A stretch of 64,000 nucleotides of DNA from an uncultured Lachnospiraceae bacterium (GTDB lineage: Bacteria; Bacillota; Clostridia; Lachnospirales; Lachnospiraceae). Below, piece after piece: positions 34,952 through 43,950 of the stretch; the first letter of the stretch is position 1, and each line of letters opens with the position of its first letter. The stretch lies in the NCBI GenBank assembly GCA_910579085.1, contig CAJTRU010000008.1, positions 15,978-79,977 of the forward strand, read 5' to 3'. The position numbers were made by a program, and so were the translations under genes. The notes under the pieces are model-generated. The model was not told where the DNA came from. It was given only the letters and a program-made list of their open reading frames with translations, and did not search any database.

Positions 34952-36736
34952 ATGAAAAATATACTGGATAAACTAGAAAACAGAATTGATGATTATAACA
35001 TTAAGAAAAAGTTTTATTGCCTGTATATTGCATGTATACTGCTGCCATTGGTAATTACAGACAGTATTATAGTTTGTATTGTTATCCGTTCAGAGAAGAT
35101 ATCACAGTACAGTGCAATGGAAAATGCTGCCAATGCAGTAAAGTACAGTTTAAGCAATGCTGTTGAACAGGCAGCAGGTTTTGCTAAGAAGATATATATG
35201 AATAAGCATATTAACGAATTTCTGGATAAAGAATATAAAGATGCTTATGATTATGTAACAAGTTATTATAATTTTTTTAAAGGCATAAATATAAAAGACA
35301 CTTCAGGGCAGGACTATGTAAAAATTACAATGTACAGTGATAATGAAACTATAATTAATGGAGGGGAATTTGCCAGGATTAGCCGGGATTATGGTTCTGG
35401 CTGGTATAAATATTTTAAAGAAACAGGGCTTCCGCAGATAGTGCTTTTTGATTATGATATTACAAAAAGCCCTGCTGTAGAGCCAAAACGGAAACTTATG
35501 TTTATCAAGAAGCTGGATTTTTTTGACAAGAAAAGGGAGAAATTACTTGTAATAGAAATGGATTATTCCAGCCTTGCAAGGTATTTGAAAAGAATGAATT
35601 ATCCAATGGATATTTTTATCTGCTGCAATGGCAAAATTGTATTGTCTAATGGCAAATATGCAAGTACAGGTAAAGCTTTTGAAGAAGAAGGGATTTTAAA
35701 CCAGACAGCTTATAAAACAGAAATGGAAACATTTGGCGCAAAGCTGGTTCTGCATGTTTCAAACAGGGAGAATACAGCATTAAAAGAAATAAGGAAAAAC
35801 CTTCCTATAGTTATTTTTCTGGTTATGGTTAATGCGGTCTTTCCTATTATAATGATGAAGTTTTTGCACAGGTCATTTACAGAAAGGCTTGGCATATTAA
35901 GTGATACATTAAGGAACATTGATGATGAGGAAGACCTGGTTAAGATAGAAAATATACATGGCAATGACGAGATAGGAAGCCTTATGTCCAGTTACAATAA
36001 AATGGCAGAAAAGATAAACACACTTATACAGATTGTATATAAAAACAAAATAAAAGAACAGGAAATGACTGTTGCAAGGCAGCGTGCAGAACTGCTTGCA
36101 CTACGCAGCCAGATAAACCCGCACTTTCTTTTTAATACGCTTGAAAGCATAAGGATGCACAGTATACTTAAAAAAGAATATGTTACGGCTGGCATGATAG
36201 AGAAGCTGGCAGTATTAGAGAGGCAGTATGTAGACTGGGGAGCAGATTTTGCCAGCGTGGAAGAGGAAACAGAACTTGTAAAGGCATATTTAGGCATACA
36301 GAAATACAGGTTTGGTGACAGGATTGCATATGAAATAGATATAGAAGACAAATGCAAAAACATGATAATCCCAAAACTTTCTGTAGTCACATTTGTAGAA
36401 AATGCATGTGTGCATGGCATTGAAAGTAAAAAAGTAACAGGCTGGATTTTTGTACGTATATATCTTAAAGACGGGTTTATGTATATTGAAGTTGAAGATA
36501 CAGGAAAAGGCATGGATGAAGAAGCAATGGAACAGCTTTTATGGAAAATGCGCAATGCAAGCATACGGCTTTTACAGGGAAAGGAGCGGGCTGGCATTAT
36601 TAATGCATGTCTGCGGCTGAAAATGCAAACAAACGATGAAGCTGTATTTGAACTGGATGGGGAAGAAGGGGCAGGGCTTATTGTGCAGATTAAAATTCCA
36701 TGCAGATATTTAAGAGTGGAGGCAGGAGAATGTTAA
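34952..36736 (+). CDS. YesM-type sensor histidine kinase
   Basis: 594 residues. Membrane helix 1 is at about 23-48, an extracellular sensor region at about 50-285, and helix 2 at about 288-308. HAMP follows, then the His_kinase domain with QINPHFLFNTLESIRM (phospho-acceptor His391), and a HATPase with VVTFVENACVHG (N box) and VEDTGKGMDEE (G box). This class pairs with AraC-type response regulators to control sugar importers and glycosidases. It overlaps its regulator by 7 bases, so the two are coupled. It follows GH115 by 25 bases, so the sensor is made with the enzymes it probably controls. The ligand is likely a xylo-oligosaccharide, possibly through the binding proteins at 40-45 kb. Confidence 0.92.
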   Translation: MKNILDKLENRIDDYNIKKKFYCLYIACILLPLVITDSIIVCIVIRSEKISQYSAMENAANAVKYSLSNAVEQAAGFAKKIYMNKHINEFLDKEYKDAYDYVTSYYNFFKGINIKDTSGQDYVKITMYSDNETIINGGEFARISRDYGSGWYKYFKETGLPQIVLFDYDITKSPAVEPKRKLMFIKKLDFFDKKREKLLVIEMDYSSLARYLKRMNYPMDIFICCNGKIVLSNGKYASTGKAFEEEGILNQTAYKTEMETFGAKLVLHVSNRENTALKEIRKNLPIVIFLVMVNAVFPIIMMKFLHRSFTERLGILSDTLRNIDDEEDLVKIENIHGNDEIGSLMSSYNKMAEKINTLIQIVYKNKIKEQEMTVARQRAELLALRSQINPHFLFNTLESIRMHSILKKEYVTAGMIEKLAVLERQYVDWGADFASVEEETELVKAYLGIQKYRFGDRIAYEIDIEDKCKNMIIPKLSVVTFVENACVHGIESKKVTGWIFVRIYLKDGFMYIEVEDTGKGMDEEAMEQLLWKMRNASIRLLQGKERAGIINACLRLKMQTNDEAVFELDGEEGAGLIVQIKIPCRYLRVEAGEC

Positions 36737-38328
36737 AGGTACTTCTTGTAGATGATGAACATTTTATTTTACAGGGGCTTCAGGTATTAATTAACTGGGA
36801 AAATGAAGGGTTTGTTATTGCAGGCACGGCATCAGATGGCAATGAAGCACTGGAATTTCTTAGAAAGAACAGTGTGGACTTGATTTTAGCAGATGTAAAT
36901 ATGCCAGTAATTTCAGGGCTGGAACTTCTTAGAAAAATACGTAAAGAAAACCTTTCTGATGCCTATTTTGTAATACTTAGTGGTTATGCAGAATTTTCTT
37001 ATGCACAGGAGGCAATACGCTATAAATGTACTGATTATATTTTAAAACCTGTAGAAAGAGAACAGCTTTTAGAAACATTACATAAAGTAAGCGGGCTTGC
37101 AGCAAACAAAGAAGAAGAGAACAAGACAAGCCAGAAGATGGAAAGGGCATATCTTGCAAGGAATTTTATTGCTGTTATCTGTGGCAAATATGATGATGTT
37201 AATATAGAATTTATTGAAAAACATATGCGTTTTGATGGCAGTATACGTTATATAGAAATAGAGCTGGCAGTAGATATGCTGGATGAAGAATTTTCTGATG
37301 AAGAAAAAAGGGCGTGCCAGAGGAAACTGGCTGATATGTGCATAGAATATCTGGCTGACAATGCAGACCACTGTATTTTTGATGTTTCGGGCAAGGAGAA
37401 AATATATGATATTGGGTTTGTATACTGTGACTTTATGGCAGAAGAGAGCTTGAAAACTGAAAAAGAATATCTGGAAAGTTTTCTTATGTATCTAAGGGAA
37501 GAAGCGCAAATTCCTGTAATAATGCTGGCAGGTAAAAAAGTTGATAATATAAGAAGCATTGCAAAATCATACAGCACTGCATGTATATTAAGGTCATGCC
37601 AGGGATTTAAGAACAGAAAAGATATATATTATTATGACGAAGAAGTCCAGGTACAAGGCAACGGGGCAGTTCTTTGCAAAAATGAAATAGATGCATTATT
37701 ACTGGCAGTTGAGCAGAATGAGCCCGTAGAAATAATGAAGGCTGTAGACAGCTTTTTTGGGGAAATCCAGAAAATGGGCGGAATGTACCCGGGGGGGGGT
37801 ATTAAGAATTTGAACATTAACTACCTGCTCTTCCAGCTTGTGCACCTTGCAACAAGGCAGGATGATAATGTAAACCAGGAAGAAATTTTAAGGATAATAA
37901 GTGAACAATCCTTTAAAGAAGGGATTACCCGTGGAAGCAAGGCGCATATGTTAAGGTTTGCGCGTGAGTATGCAGAATACCTTGCACAACTGCGCAAAAA
38001 TGTTTCCAGGGGAGTTTTGGCTGAAGTTGAACGTGAAGTTAAAAGCCGCTTTTCGGAGAACCTTACATTAAAGGGGCTAAGTGAAAAATACTATGTAAAC
38101 AGTGCGTACCTTGGGCAGCTATTCAGAAAGCAGTATGGATGTTCATTTAAAGATTACCTTAACCAGACCAGGCTTGATGAGGCAGCCAGGCTTCTGGTAC
38201 ATACAGACAAGAAGATATACCAGGTTGCAGAAGAAACAGGATACCATAACCTTGACTATTTTGTAAACAGGTTTATAAGTGCAAAAGGGTGCACACCTGC
38301 AAAATACAGGCGCAAGGCAAGGTCGTAA
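36730..38328 (+). CDS. YesN-type response regulator (REC-AraC)
   Basis: About 532 residues. The receiver domain (1-120) begins MLKVLLVDDEHFILQ, with phospho-acceptor Asp55 in LILADVNMPVISG, and ends YILKPVEREQLLE. A middle region (about 130-425) is poorly conserved. A C-terminal AraC helix-turn-helix pair follows (about 435-532; LTLKGLSEKYYVNSAYLGQLFRK, KIYQVAEETGYHNLDYFVNRF). The start at 36730 follows GGAGGCAGGAG inside the kinase 3' end. A run of nine G residues (37791-37799) lies in the middle region before the DNA-binding part. A one-base slip there would give a protein without its DNA-binding domain. Probable targets are the xylan genes and the importer at 40 kb. Confidence 0.92.
   Translation: MLKVLLVDDEHFILQGLQVLINWENEGFVIAGTASDGNEALEFLRKNSVDLILADVNMPVISGLELLRKIRKENLSDAYFVILSGYAEFSYAQEAIRYKCTDYILKPVEREQLLETLHKVSGLAANKEEENKTSQKMERAYLARNFIAVICGKYDDVNIEFIEKHMRFDGSIRYIEIELAVDMLDEEFSDEEKRACQRKLADMCIEYLADNADHCIFDVSGKEKIYDIGFVYCDFMAEESLKTEKEYLESFLMYLREEAQIPVIMLAGKKVDNIRSIAKSYSTACILRSCQGFKNRKDIYYYDEEVQVQGNGAVLCKNEIDALLLAVEQNEPVEIMKAVDSFFGEIQKMGGMYPGGGIKNLNINYLLFQLVHLATRQDDNVNQEEILRIISEQSFKEGITRGSKAHMLRFAREYAEYLAQLRKNVSRGVLAEVEREVKSRFSENLTLKGLSEKYYVNSAYLGQLFRKQYGCSFKDYLNQTRLDEAARLLVHTDKKIYQVAEETGYHNLDYFVNRFISAKGCTPAKYRRKARS
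37791..37799 (+). repeat. Nine-G homopolymer inside the response regulator gene
   Basis: CCC-GGGGGGGGG-T encodes Pro354 and three glycines. It is the most conspicuous homopolymer of G or C in this AT-rich window. It is in frame as given. Confidence 0.9.
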
Positions 38329-38583
38329 TTGAAAAATATTTTAGGACAGAAGAAAGATACAATAGACAAGATTTAATGGAAAAAGTTGTTCTGGAAGATA
38401 AAAAATTCTTTTCTGGTATGCCTTATAAAACAACATTAAACCCTGTCAGCCCGGCATCGTGGAGCCATGCAGAGTTTGTATACATCCTTTATTGATGGGA
38501 ATGTAACACAAAGACACCAGCAGAAAGCGGCGTAACAGCGGCAAACTGCTTTGTACATAAAATTGGACAGGGTATATGTCAAA
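38329..38583. other. Gap after the response regulator, no recognisable gene
   Basis: The only open frame is a tail running out of the regulator region (an ATG at about 38376 would give 40 residues, ending AEFVYILY). I recognise nothing in it. A further 28-codon frame at 38652 (MELNEQEKVLFIYLDAK...) is equally unassigned. Together with 38623-38907 this looks like decayed sequence. Confidence 0.5.
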
Positions 38584-38622
38584 GGACATTCCATCTTTTA
38601 TTCCGATGGATGTCCTTTTTTG
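38584..38622 (+). terminator. Terminator of the xylan / YesMN operon
   Basis: GGACATTCCATC pairs with GATGGATGTCC and is followed by TTTTTT. It lies about 255 bases after the response regulator stop. Confidence 0.85.
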
Positions 38623-38907
38623 TACCCATTTTCAGGAGAAAGAAGCTTCATATGGAACTGAACGAACAGGAAAAGGTGCTTTTTATTTATTTAGATGCAA
38701 AGACCTTAACAGCAGTGGTATATTATTTGGATTAAAATACAAACTGCCATCCACCGGTTCTTATGCTATGTTTTAAAAGAAAGAAATAGGATGATACTAA
38801 TATCTGTTTATCTTAATGAAATTGAACGATGCCGAGGCAGATTTGGAAGTGGTGGGGAGTGATAAGGTAAAGCCACAGAAAGTACAAAAAATGGAGATAA
38901 AAAAGCG

Positions 38908-38936
38908 GCACGCTGTTTCCGTTAGGTGCCGCTTCT
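38908..38936 (-). terminator. Terminator of the toxin-antitoxin operon
   Basis: On the minus strand GCGGCAC, loop, GTGCCGC, TTTTTT, directly after the toxin stop codon. Confidence 0.85.
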
Positions 38937-38940
38937 GCAA

Positions 38941-39207
38941 TCAAAACTGTTTTAAAATATCGTGATGGCCTACGTCCACCAGGATAATCATTTTGTCGCC
39001 TTCATAATACCAGATAATGCGGATGTCCATGTTGACGCTGCACTCGAACAGGTCTGTGGTGCCCTGAATCCGCCTGGTGCGCAGCGACGGGTGGGAAGGA
39101 TTCTGCGCCAGAAGTTCCAGCTTATTTTTTAGCTGTTTCTTTTCCAGGGCGGTCAGCCCTTTAAAATGCTTCTGGAAACGTGGCGTAAAGGTAAATTCGT
39201 ATGCCAT
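38941..39207 (-). CDS. RelE/YafQ-like toxin of a type II toxin-antitoxin pair
   Basis: 88 residues. The fold pattern is that of the RelE/ParE superfamily: an N-terminal strand YEFTFTPRFQKHFKGL, two helices (LEKKQLKNKLELLAQNP), then strands containing LRTRRIQGT, LFECSVNMDIRIIWYYEGDKMIILVDVGHHDIL. The C-terminal HHDIL resembles the histidine and aromatic end of YafQ/HigB-type ribonucleases. It probably cleaves mRNA at the ribosome when free of antitoxin. The start codon overlaps the antitoxin stop (TGATG). The pair is visibly richer in G+C than neighbouring genes, consistent with acquisition. Confidence 0.85.
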   Translation of the reverse strand: MAYEFTFTPRFQKHFKGLTALEKKQLKNKLELLAQNPSHPSLRTRRIQGTTDLFECSVNMDIRIIWYYEGDKMIILVDVGHHDILKQF

Positions 39208-39467
39208 CAGTCTGCCTCCAATTTATCAAACAGAGCATCCACGCTGTCAAAAACAGGCTGCTCCCCGGAGGCAAGTCTTGCCTTTACACCGTTGATTTCC
39301 TCTTTCAGCTCATTCAGATATTTTTTGGGATAGACAGCAACCGGCATAAGGCAGATGGAGCCGTCCTTTTCAAAGATGTCCAGTTTGTCGCCTTCCGACA
39401 AGCCGAGTTTTACAATGATTTCCTTTGGAATTGTGATTTGTGCCTTCTGGCGAAGTTCAGCAAGCAA
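39207..39467 (-). CDS. AbrB/SpoVT-type antitoxin
   Basis: 86 residues. The N-terminal swapped-hairpin AbrB domain (about 1-48; LRQKAQITIPKEIIVKLGLSEGDKLDIFEKDGSICLMPV) binds DNA as a dimer. The charged C-terminal tail (YLNELKEEINGVKARLASGEQPVFDSVDALFDKLEAD) should wrap the toxin. The pair likely represses its own promoter through this domain. It is encoded first and is coupled to the toxin by TGATG, the normal order for type II systems. GAGCTGA lies upstream of the start as a weak ribosome site. Pairing an AbrB antitoxin with a RelE/YafQ-type toxin is seen in Firmicutes. Confidence 0.85.
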   Translation of the reverse strand: MLAELRQKAQITIPKEIIVKLGLSEGDKLDIFEKDGSICLMPVAVYPKKYLNELKEEINGVKARLASGEQPVFDSVDALFDKLEAD

Positions 39468-39645
39468 AATATCAGCTCCTTTCTGTGTTTGTAGCTTTGT
39501 TTTATGGCATATAGGTATTTGGTTTTGAAGTGAGAAATTCTAACTTTCTTACTTATAGTATATCCACTTTCCCAGGAATATGCAAGAGGAATAATAAATT
39601 TACCACGTCCGTTTCATAAATTCCTGTACGATTAGTTTATCAAAG

Positions 39646-39867
39646 AAATTATTGCCTGATGGTAATGGAAGGCTGTCAAGGCTTATTATGAATTACCAGC
39701 TTATGGTAAATGGATTTTTGCCAGTACCAGTTGCTAAAGAAAACAGGCCTGAGTATTATAAAACATTATAGGAATATGCATTAAATGGGAATTTATAACC
39801 ATTTACAGATATGATATCAGTATTAGAAGACAAACAATCAGATAATTATATATCACTAATTAAATAA
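39646..39867 (+). pseudogene. Remnant of a Fic-family (AMPylase) gene
   Basis: In one frame (codons from 39646, kept to the TAA at 39865) the translation reads LPDGNGRLSRLIMNYQLM, VNGFLPVPVAKENRPEYYKTL, stop, EYALNGNL, stop, PFTDMISVLEDK. DGNGRLSRL is the second half of the Fic motif HPFxDGNGRxxR, and the rest follows the Fic C-terminus closely. The histidine half and the whole N-terminal part are gone, and two in-frame stop codons (TAG about 39769, TAA about 39796) interrupt it. It is a dead fragment, beside the toxin-antitoxin pair. Confidence 0.8.
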
Positions 39868-39873
39868 TATAAT

Positions 39874-39912
39874 AAAAAACCACCTGTCTAAATAATATAC
39901 AGGTGGTTTTTT
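39874..39912. terminator. Bidirectional terminator after the Fic remnant
   Basis: AAAAAACCACCTGT pairs with ACAGGTGGTTTTTT. A- and T-runs on both sides allow function in both directions. The rest of 39468-40129 holds no gene other than the Fic remnant; a GCCAG/CTGGC pairing spans 40029-40099 in the importer leader. Confidence 0.85.
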
Positions 39913-40129
39913 GCTTTGCCAAAATAAGTAATAATTAAAAATAATATATACTATAGTTTACCATACTTTTTTCTATAGTTTATAAGATTGAATACTTTCT
40001 GTTTTTTTATTAAAATTTTATTAAACAAAGCCAGACATCATACAAAAAACATGTTTCAGATTAAATTGCATGTACAACATAGTGCGCATTTTGCCTGGCT
40101 TTACAAAAAATAAAGAATGGAGGAGTATT

Positions 40130-41830
40130 ATGAGAAGAAAGCACATTAAAACATTAATGCTTACAGCTTTAATGACAGCATCACTTATTACTGGCTGTGG
40201 CGGTGGAGACGGTGGCAGCGGTGGAGATGGAAAGAAAACAAGCAGTGGCGGGGATGACGGTAAAAGCATAAAAGAGTTTACAGCGTTTTTTGCAACACCT
40301 GGTTCGGAAATTAATGATGACAATGAAATCCAGCAGATTATTGCAGAAAAAACAGGTGTAAAAGTTAAAGAAACATGGCTGACAGGGCAGACTGCTGAAG
40401 AGGCAATTGGTACAATTATCGCTGGTGGCGAATATCCGGACTTTATAGAAGGCGGAAGTGGTTCACCACAGTTAGTTGATGCCGGGGCACTTGTTGCACT
40501 TGATGACTATATTGACAAGTATCCAAATATCAAAGAATTCTTTACAGAGCAGGAATGGGATTCATTACGCCAGGAGGATGGGCATATTTACTGGATTCCA
40601 CAGTTTAGTAATATCTATGGTGAGGAGAAAGCCTGCGAACATAATGATGAAGCATTCTGGATTCAGACAAGGGTACTTAAATGGGCAGATTATCCAGAAA
40701 TCAAGACAATGGACCAGTATTTTGACCTTATTGAGAAATACTATGAAGCAAACCCTAAGATGGAAGATGGTACAGAAAACATTCCATATACAATACTTTG
40801 TGAGGACTGGCGCTATTTCTGTCTTGAAAATGCACCTCAGTTCCTTGACGGGTATCCAAACGATGGTTCAGTTATTGTAGACCCTGAAACATTAAAAGTA
40901 ATTGATTATAACACAACACCAACAGCAGTAAGGTATTTTAAGAAATTAAATGAAGAATACCATAAGGGAATTGTTGACAGGGAGTCATTTACACAGACAT
41001 ATGATGAATATATTGCAAAATTATCAAGCGGACGTGTACTTGGAATGATTGACCAGTGGTGGGATTTTGCATATACAGCAGGTGATGCAATTAAGTCAGC
41101 AGGCCTTGATAAACAGGGATGCAGCTACGTGCCACTTCCAATTACAATAGAAGAAGGCATTACTAACCAGTGGCACAACTCAGGCGGTGTAGTAAATGCC
41201 AGCTCAGGGCTTGCGGTTACTACAAGCTGTGATGATGTAGAAGCAGCACTTCAGTTTGTTGATGACCTTTTAAGCCAGGAAATCCATGATTTACGTTTCT
41301 GGGGTGTAGAAGGAACTGATTATAACAAAAATGAAAAAGGTGAGTTCTCACGTACGGATGAAATGAGGACACGTTGTGCAGATACTGCATATAAAGCTTC
41401 ACATATGTGTACATATTCATATTTCCCACAGTGGGGCGGAACAAGCAGGGATAATATCAATGCAATGTCACCAAGCGGCCAGGCAAGTGAATTTTATGAT
41501 GGATTAAAAGATGATGTTAAAGAGTGCTTTGACGCATATGGTGCTAAAACATATGTAGAAATGTTAGGTACAAGTGAAGCTCCAGGTGCATGGTATCCTA
41601 TGTGGAGTTATTCAAATAATATTACTACTAATACAGATGGTGGCATGGCATGGACAAAGATGGGTGAGATTAAACATGAATACCTTCCAAAAGTAGTTAT
41701 GGCTAAAGACTTTGAAAAAGGCTGGGATGAATATATGGAAGCATATAAAAAATGTAAACCAGAAGATTTCTTAGCTGAAATGCAGACTGAGTTAGACCGC
41801 AGGATGGAAGAAGCAGCGAAATACCAGTAA
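40130..41830 (+). CDS. Extracellular sugar-binding lipoprotein (family 1), LplA-like
   Basis: About 566 residues. A lipoprotein signal peptide ends in the lipobox ITGC (Cys about 22), followed by a flexible Gly/Ser/Asp/Lys linker. The mature protein is the large LplA/YtcQ type of solute-binding protein (EFTAFFATPGSEINDDNEIQ, IIAGGEYPDFIEGG, YWIPQFSNIYG). The start at 40130 follows GGAGGAG; the longer frame from 40070 would ruin the signal peptide. It heads the importer operon and should capture xylo-oligosaccharides. It is clearly paralogous to the protein at 43951-45597 (shared blocks such as SLRQEDGHIYWIPQF / RLRQDDGHIYWIPQF and FLDGYPNDG). Confidence 0.9.
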   Translation: MRRKHIKTLMLTALMTASLITGCGGGDGGSGGDGKKTSSGGDDGKSIKEFTAFFATPGSEINDDNEIQQIIAEKTGVKVKETWLTGQTAEEAIGTIIAGGEYPDFIEGGSGSPQLVDAGALVALDDYIDKYPNIKEFFTEQEWDSLRQEDGHIYWIPQFSNIYGEEKACEHNDEAFWIQTRVLKWADYPEIKTMDQYFDLIEKYYEANPKMEDGTENIPYTILCEDWRYFCLENAPQFLDGYPNDGSVIVDPETLKVIDYNTTPTAVRYFKKLNEEYHKGIVDRESFTQTYDEYIAKLSSGRVLGMIDQWWDFAYTAGDAIKSAGLDKQGCSYVPLPITIEEGITNQWHNSGGVVNASSGLAVTTSCDDVEAALQFVDDLLSQEIHDLRFWGVEGTDYNKNEKGEFSRTDEMRTRCADTAYKASHMCTYSYFPQWGGTSRDNINAMSPSGQASEFYDGLKDDVKECFDAYGAKTYVEMLGTSEAPGAWYPMWSYSNNITTNTDGGMAWTKMGEIKHEYLPKVVMAKDFEKGWDEYMEAYKKCKPEDFLAEMQTELDRRMEEAAKYQ

Positions 41831-41852
41831 ACTAAATATGTGAACCAGAGGG

Positions 41853-41886
41853 CAGGCATAATGGCTGTAAGCCATATGCCTGTTTT
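41853..41886 (+). terminator. Attenuating hairpin between binding protein and permease genes
   Basis: CAGGCAT-A-ATGGC, loop TGTAA, GCCAT-ATGCCTG, then TTTT. Such a leaky terminator or 3' stabiliser would keep binding protein in excess over permeases. Confidence 0.65.
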
Positions 41887-41903
41887 AACCAGGGGGTGAA
41901 AAT

Positions 41904-42860
41904 ATGTCAGGCAGGAGAAAAAAGACTAAACAGGTTGAAACTGAAATGAAAGTTAAAATTACCTGGAAAGAAATTAAACGTCAGAAAGTCCTTTTATTCT
42001 GGTCAGCAATTATAGTTATATATGGTTTTATTTTCTGTTACCTTCCGCTCGGCGGCTGGCTGATGGCATTCCAGAACTATAAGCCTGCAAAAGGACTGTT
42101 CCATTCAGAGTTTGTAGGAATGGATAAATTTATAAGACTGTTTTCAGATGAAACATTTATAAGGGTAATCAGGAATACACTGGCAATGGGTGTAATTAAC
42201 CTTGTTGTAACATTTGTTATGGCGATTTTATTTGCCATATTGTTAAATGAGATAAGGCAAAGACGTACTAAAAAAGTAATACAGACAATATCTTATCTGC
42301 CACACTTTCTTTCATGGATTATTGTTACTGGAATTTTACATGATGCATTAAGTGGGTCAGGAATTGTAAATGAAATTTTAAAGAATTTAAATTTAACAGA
42401 ACATTCAGTTGACTTCTTTGCACACCCTTCTTATTTCTGGCCAATTGTAGCATTTGCTAATGTGTGGAAAGAAACAGGATGGAATGCAATTATTTATCTT
42501 TCAGCTATAACAGCTATAGACCCTTCTTTATATGAGGCAGCAGCAATAGATGGTGCGGGCAGGCTTGCAAAAATCAAGCACGTGACCCTTCCTGGAATTA
42601 AGTCTACAATAATTATATTATTGCTTATGAATGTCGGAAATGTACTTAATGCAGGATTTGAAATACAGTACCTGCTTGGAAACGGTCTTGTAAAAAGTGT
42701 TTCAGAAACAATTGATATTTATGTCCTTAAATGGGGCATAAGCCAGGGTGATTATGCAATAGGTACTGCTGCTGGTATATTTAAAAGTATTGTAAGTATT
42801 TTATTAATTGTTATTGCAAACCAGGTTGCAAAGCGCAGTGGTGAAGAAAGGCTGTATTAA
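41904..42860 (+). CDS. Sugar ABC transporter permease, LplB-like
   Basis: 318 residues with six membrane helices. A basic cytoplasmic N-terminus of about 35 residues precedes the first helix (FWSAIIVIYGFIFCYLPLGGW). The EAA loop that contacts the ATPase is YEAAAIDGAGRLAKIKHVTLPGI. It belongs to the LplB/YtcP group of oligosaccharide importers, matching the LplA-like binding protein just upstream. AGGGGGTGA precedes the ATG. It pairs with the next permease. No ATPase gene is present in the operon, so a shared MsmK-type ATPase encoded elsewhere is expected. Confidence 0.92.
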   Translation: MSGRRKKTKQVETEMKVKITWKEIKRQKVLLFWSAIIVIYGFIFCYLPLGGWLMAFQNYKPAKGLFHSEFVGMDKFIRLFSDETFIRVIRNTLAMGVINLVVTFVMAILFAILLNEIRQRRTKKVIQTISYLPHFLSWIIVTGILHDALSGSGIVNEILKNLNLTEHSVDFFAHPSYFWPIVAFANVWKETGWNAIIYLSAITAIDPSLYEAAAIDGAGRLAKIKHVTLPGIKSTIIILLLMNVGNVLNAGFEIQYLLGNGLVKSVSETIDIYVLKWGISQGDYAIGTAAGIFKSIVSILLIVIANQVAKRSGEERLY

Positions 42861-42875
42861 AAGGAGGGGTTTATT

Positions 42876-43790
42876 ATGGAAAATACAGAAAATAAAAAAA
42901 GACGCAGGAAGAAATCGTCTAATGCAGATATAGCTTTTACAGTCTTTAATTCAATATTTATGATTATTTTTGTAATAGTTACATTGTATCCTGTATTAAA
43001 CACCCTCGCAATATCATTTAATGATGGTACTGATGCGTTAAGAGGGGGGATACATCTTTTCCCAAGGAAATTTACATTAAAAAATTATACAACGGTACTT
43101 GAGAAAAATAATCTTGTAACAGGTGCAATTGTCACAGTTGCACGTACAGTAATTGGAACTCTTACAGCGCTTCTTGCTAATGCAATACTGGCTTTTATTG
43201 TAAGCAGGCCACGTTTTATGTTCCGCAAACAGTTATCCCTTTTCTGGGTTGTAACAATGTATGTAAATGGAGGCCTTATTCCTACATTTATCTTATTTAA
43301 AGGACTTGGCCTTACTAATTCATTCTGGGTATATATAATTCCTGGAATGTTAAGTGCATTTAATATGCTTGTAATACGTACATATATGAATGGCCTTCCA
43401 GACAGCCTTGTGGAGTCAGCACAGCTTGACGGGGCAGGATATACAACAATTTTTATAAAAATTATATCACCATTATGTAAACCAGTTTATGCAACTGTTG
43501 CATTATTTGTAGCTGTAGGGCAGTGGAACTCATGGTTTGATGCAATGCTTTATAACCGCATGAGCAGCGAATACACAACATTACAGTATGAGTTAATGAA
43601 GCTTTTATCATCAGTAACTAGCACCCAGGGTGCTTCTGCAGAAACAATGAAAAATGCAGTTGGTGCAGTTACCCCAGTATCTGTAAGGGCAGCAGCAACA
43701 ATAATTACAATGCTTCCAATAATCTGTATATACCCGTTCCTGCAAAAGTACTTTGTAACAGGCCTTACACTTGGTGGTGTAAAGGAATAA
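42876..43790 (+). CDS. Sugar ABC transporter permease, LplC/AraQ-like
   Basis: 304 residues with six membrane helices and the EAA loop VESAQLDGAGYTTIFIKIISPLCKP. The N-terminus is lysine/arginine-rich (KKRRRKKSSN). It starts 15 bases after the first permease with AAAGGAGGGG, so the two are co-expressed and form the heterodimeric channel. The C-terminal FLQKYFVTGLTLGGVKE is the conserved end of this permease class. The loop between helices 5 and 6 is somewhat long (SSVTSTQGASAETMKNAVGA), as is common in LplC proteins. Confidence 0.92.
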   Translation: MENTENKKRRRKKSSNADIAFTVFNSIFMIIFVIVTLYPVLNTLAISFNDGTDALRGGIHLFPRKFTLKNYTTVLEKNNLVTGAIVTVARTVIGTLTALLANAILAFIVSRPRFMFRKQLSLFWVVTMYVNGGLIPTFILFKGLGLTNSFWVYIIPGMLSAFNMLVIRTYMNGLPDSLVESAQLDGAGYTTIFIKIISPLCKPVYATVALFVAVGQWNSWFDAMLYNRMSSEYTTLQYELMKLLSSVTSTQGASAETMKNAVGAVTPVSVRAAATIITMLPIICIYPFLQKYFVTGLTLGGVKE

Positions 43791-43879
43791 TACAGGAATG
43801 GCATATATAAATAGTGGTATTATTTTACTTGCATGATTTGCAGGCAAATAGTATAATTTTTTAATCTTAGTTAATCTAA

Positions 43880-43906
43880 TATCCTGGCGGGCTTACTGTC
43901 AGGATA
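43880..43906 (+). other. Hairpin between permease and second binding protein genes
   Basis: TATCCTG, 13-base loop, CAGGATA. No T-run. It may be a processing or stability element in the 160-base gap. Confidence 0.35.
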
Positions 43907-43950
43907 TACCTCCATTATATAATATTATAAATTGTAAAGGGGAATATGCT

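Noticed and set aside
38289..38776. Two small frames of 66-68 codons after the response regulator
   Set aside because: One begins inside the regulator gene and the other spans the terminator at 38584-38622; neither has a ribosome site or recognisable content.
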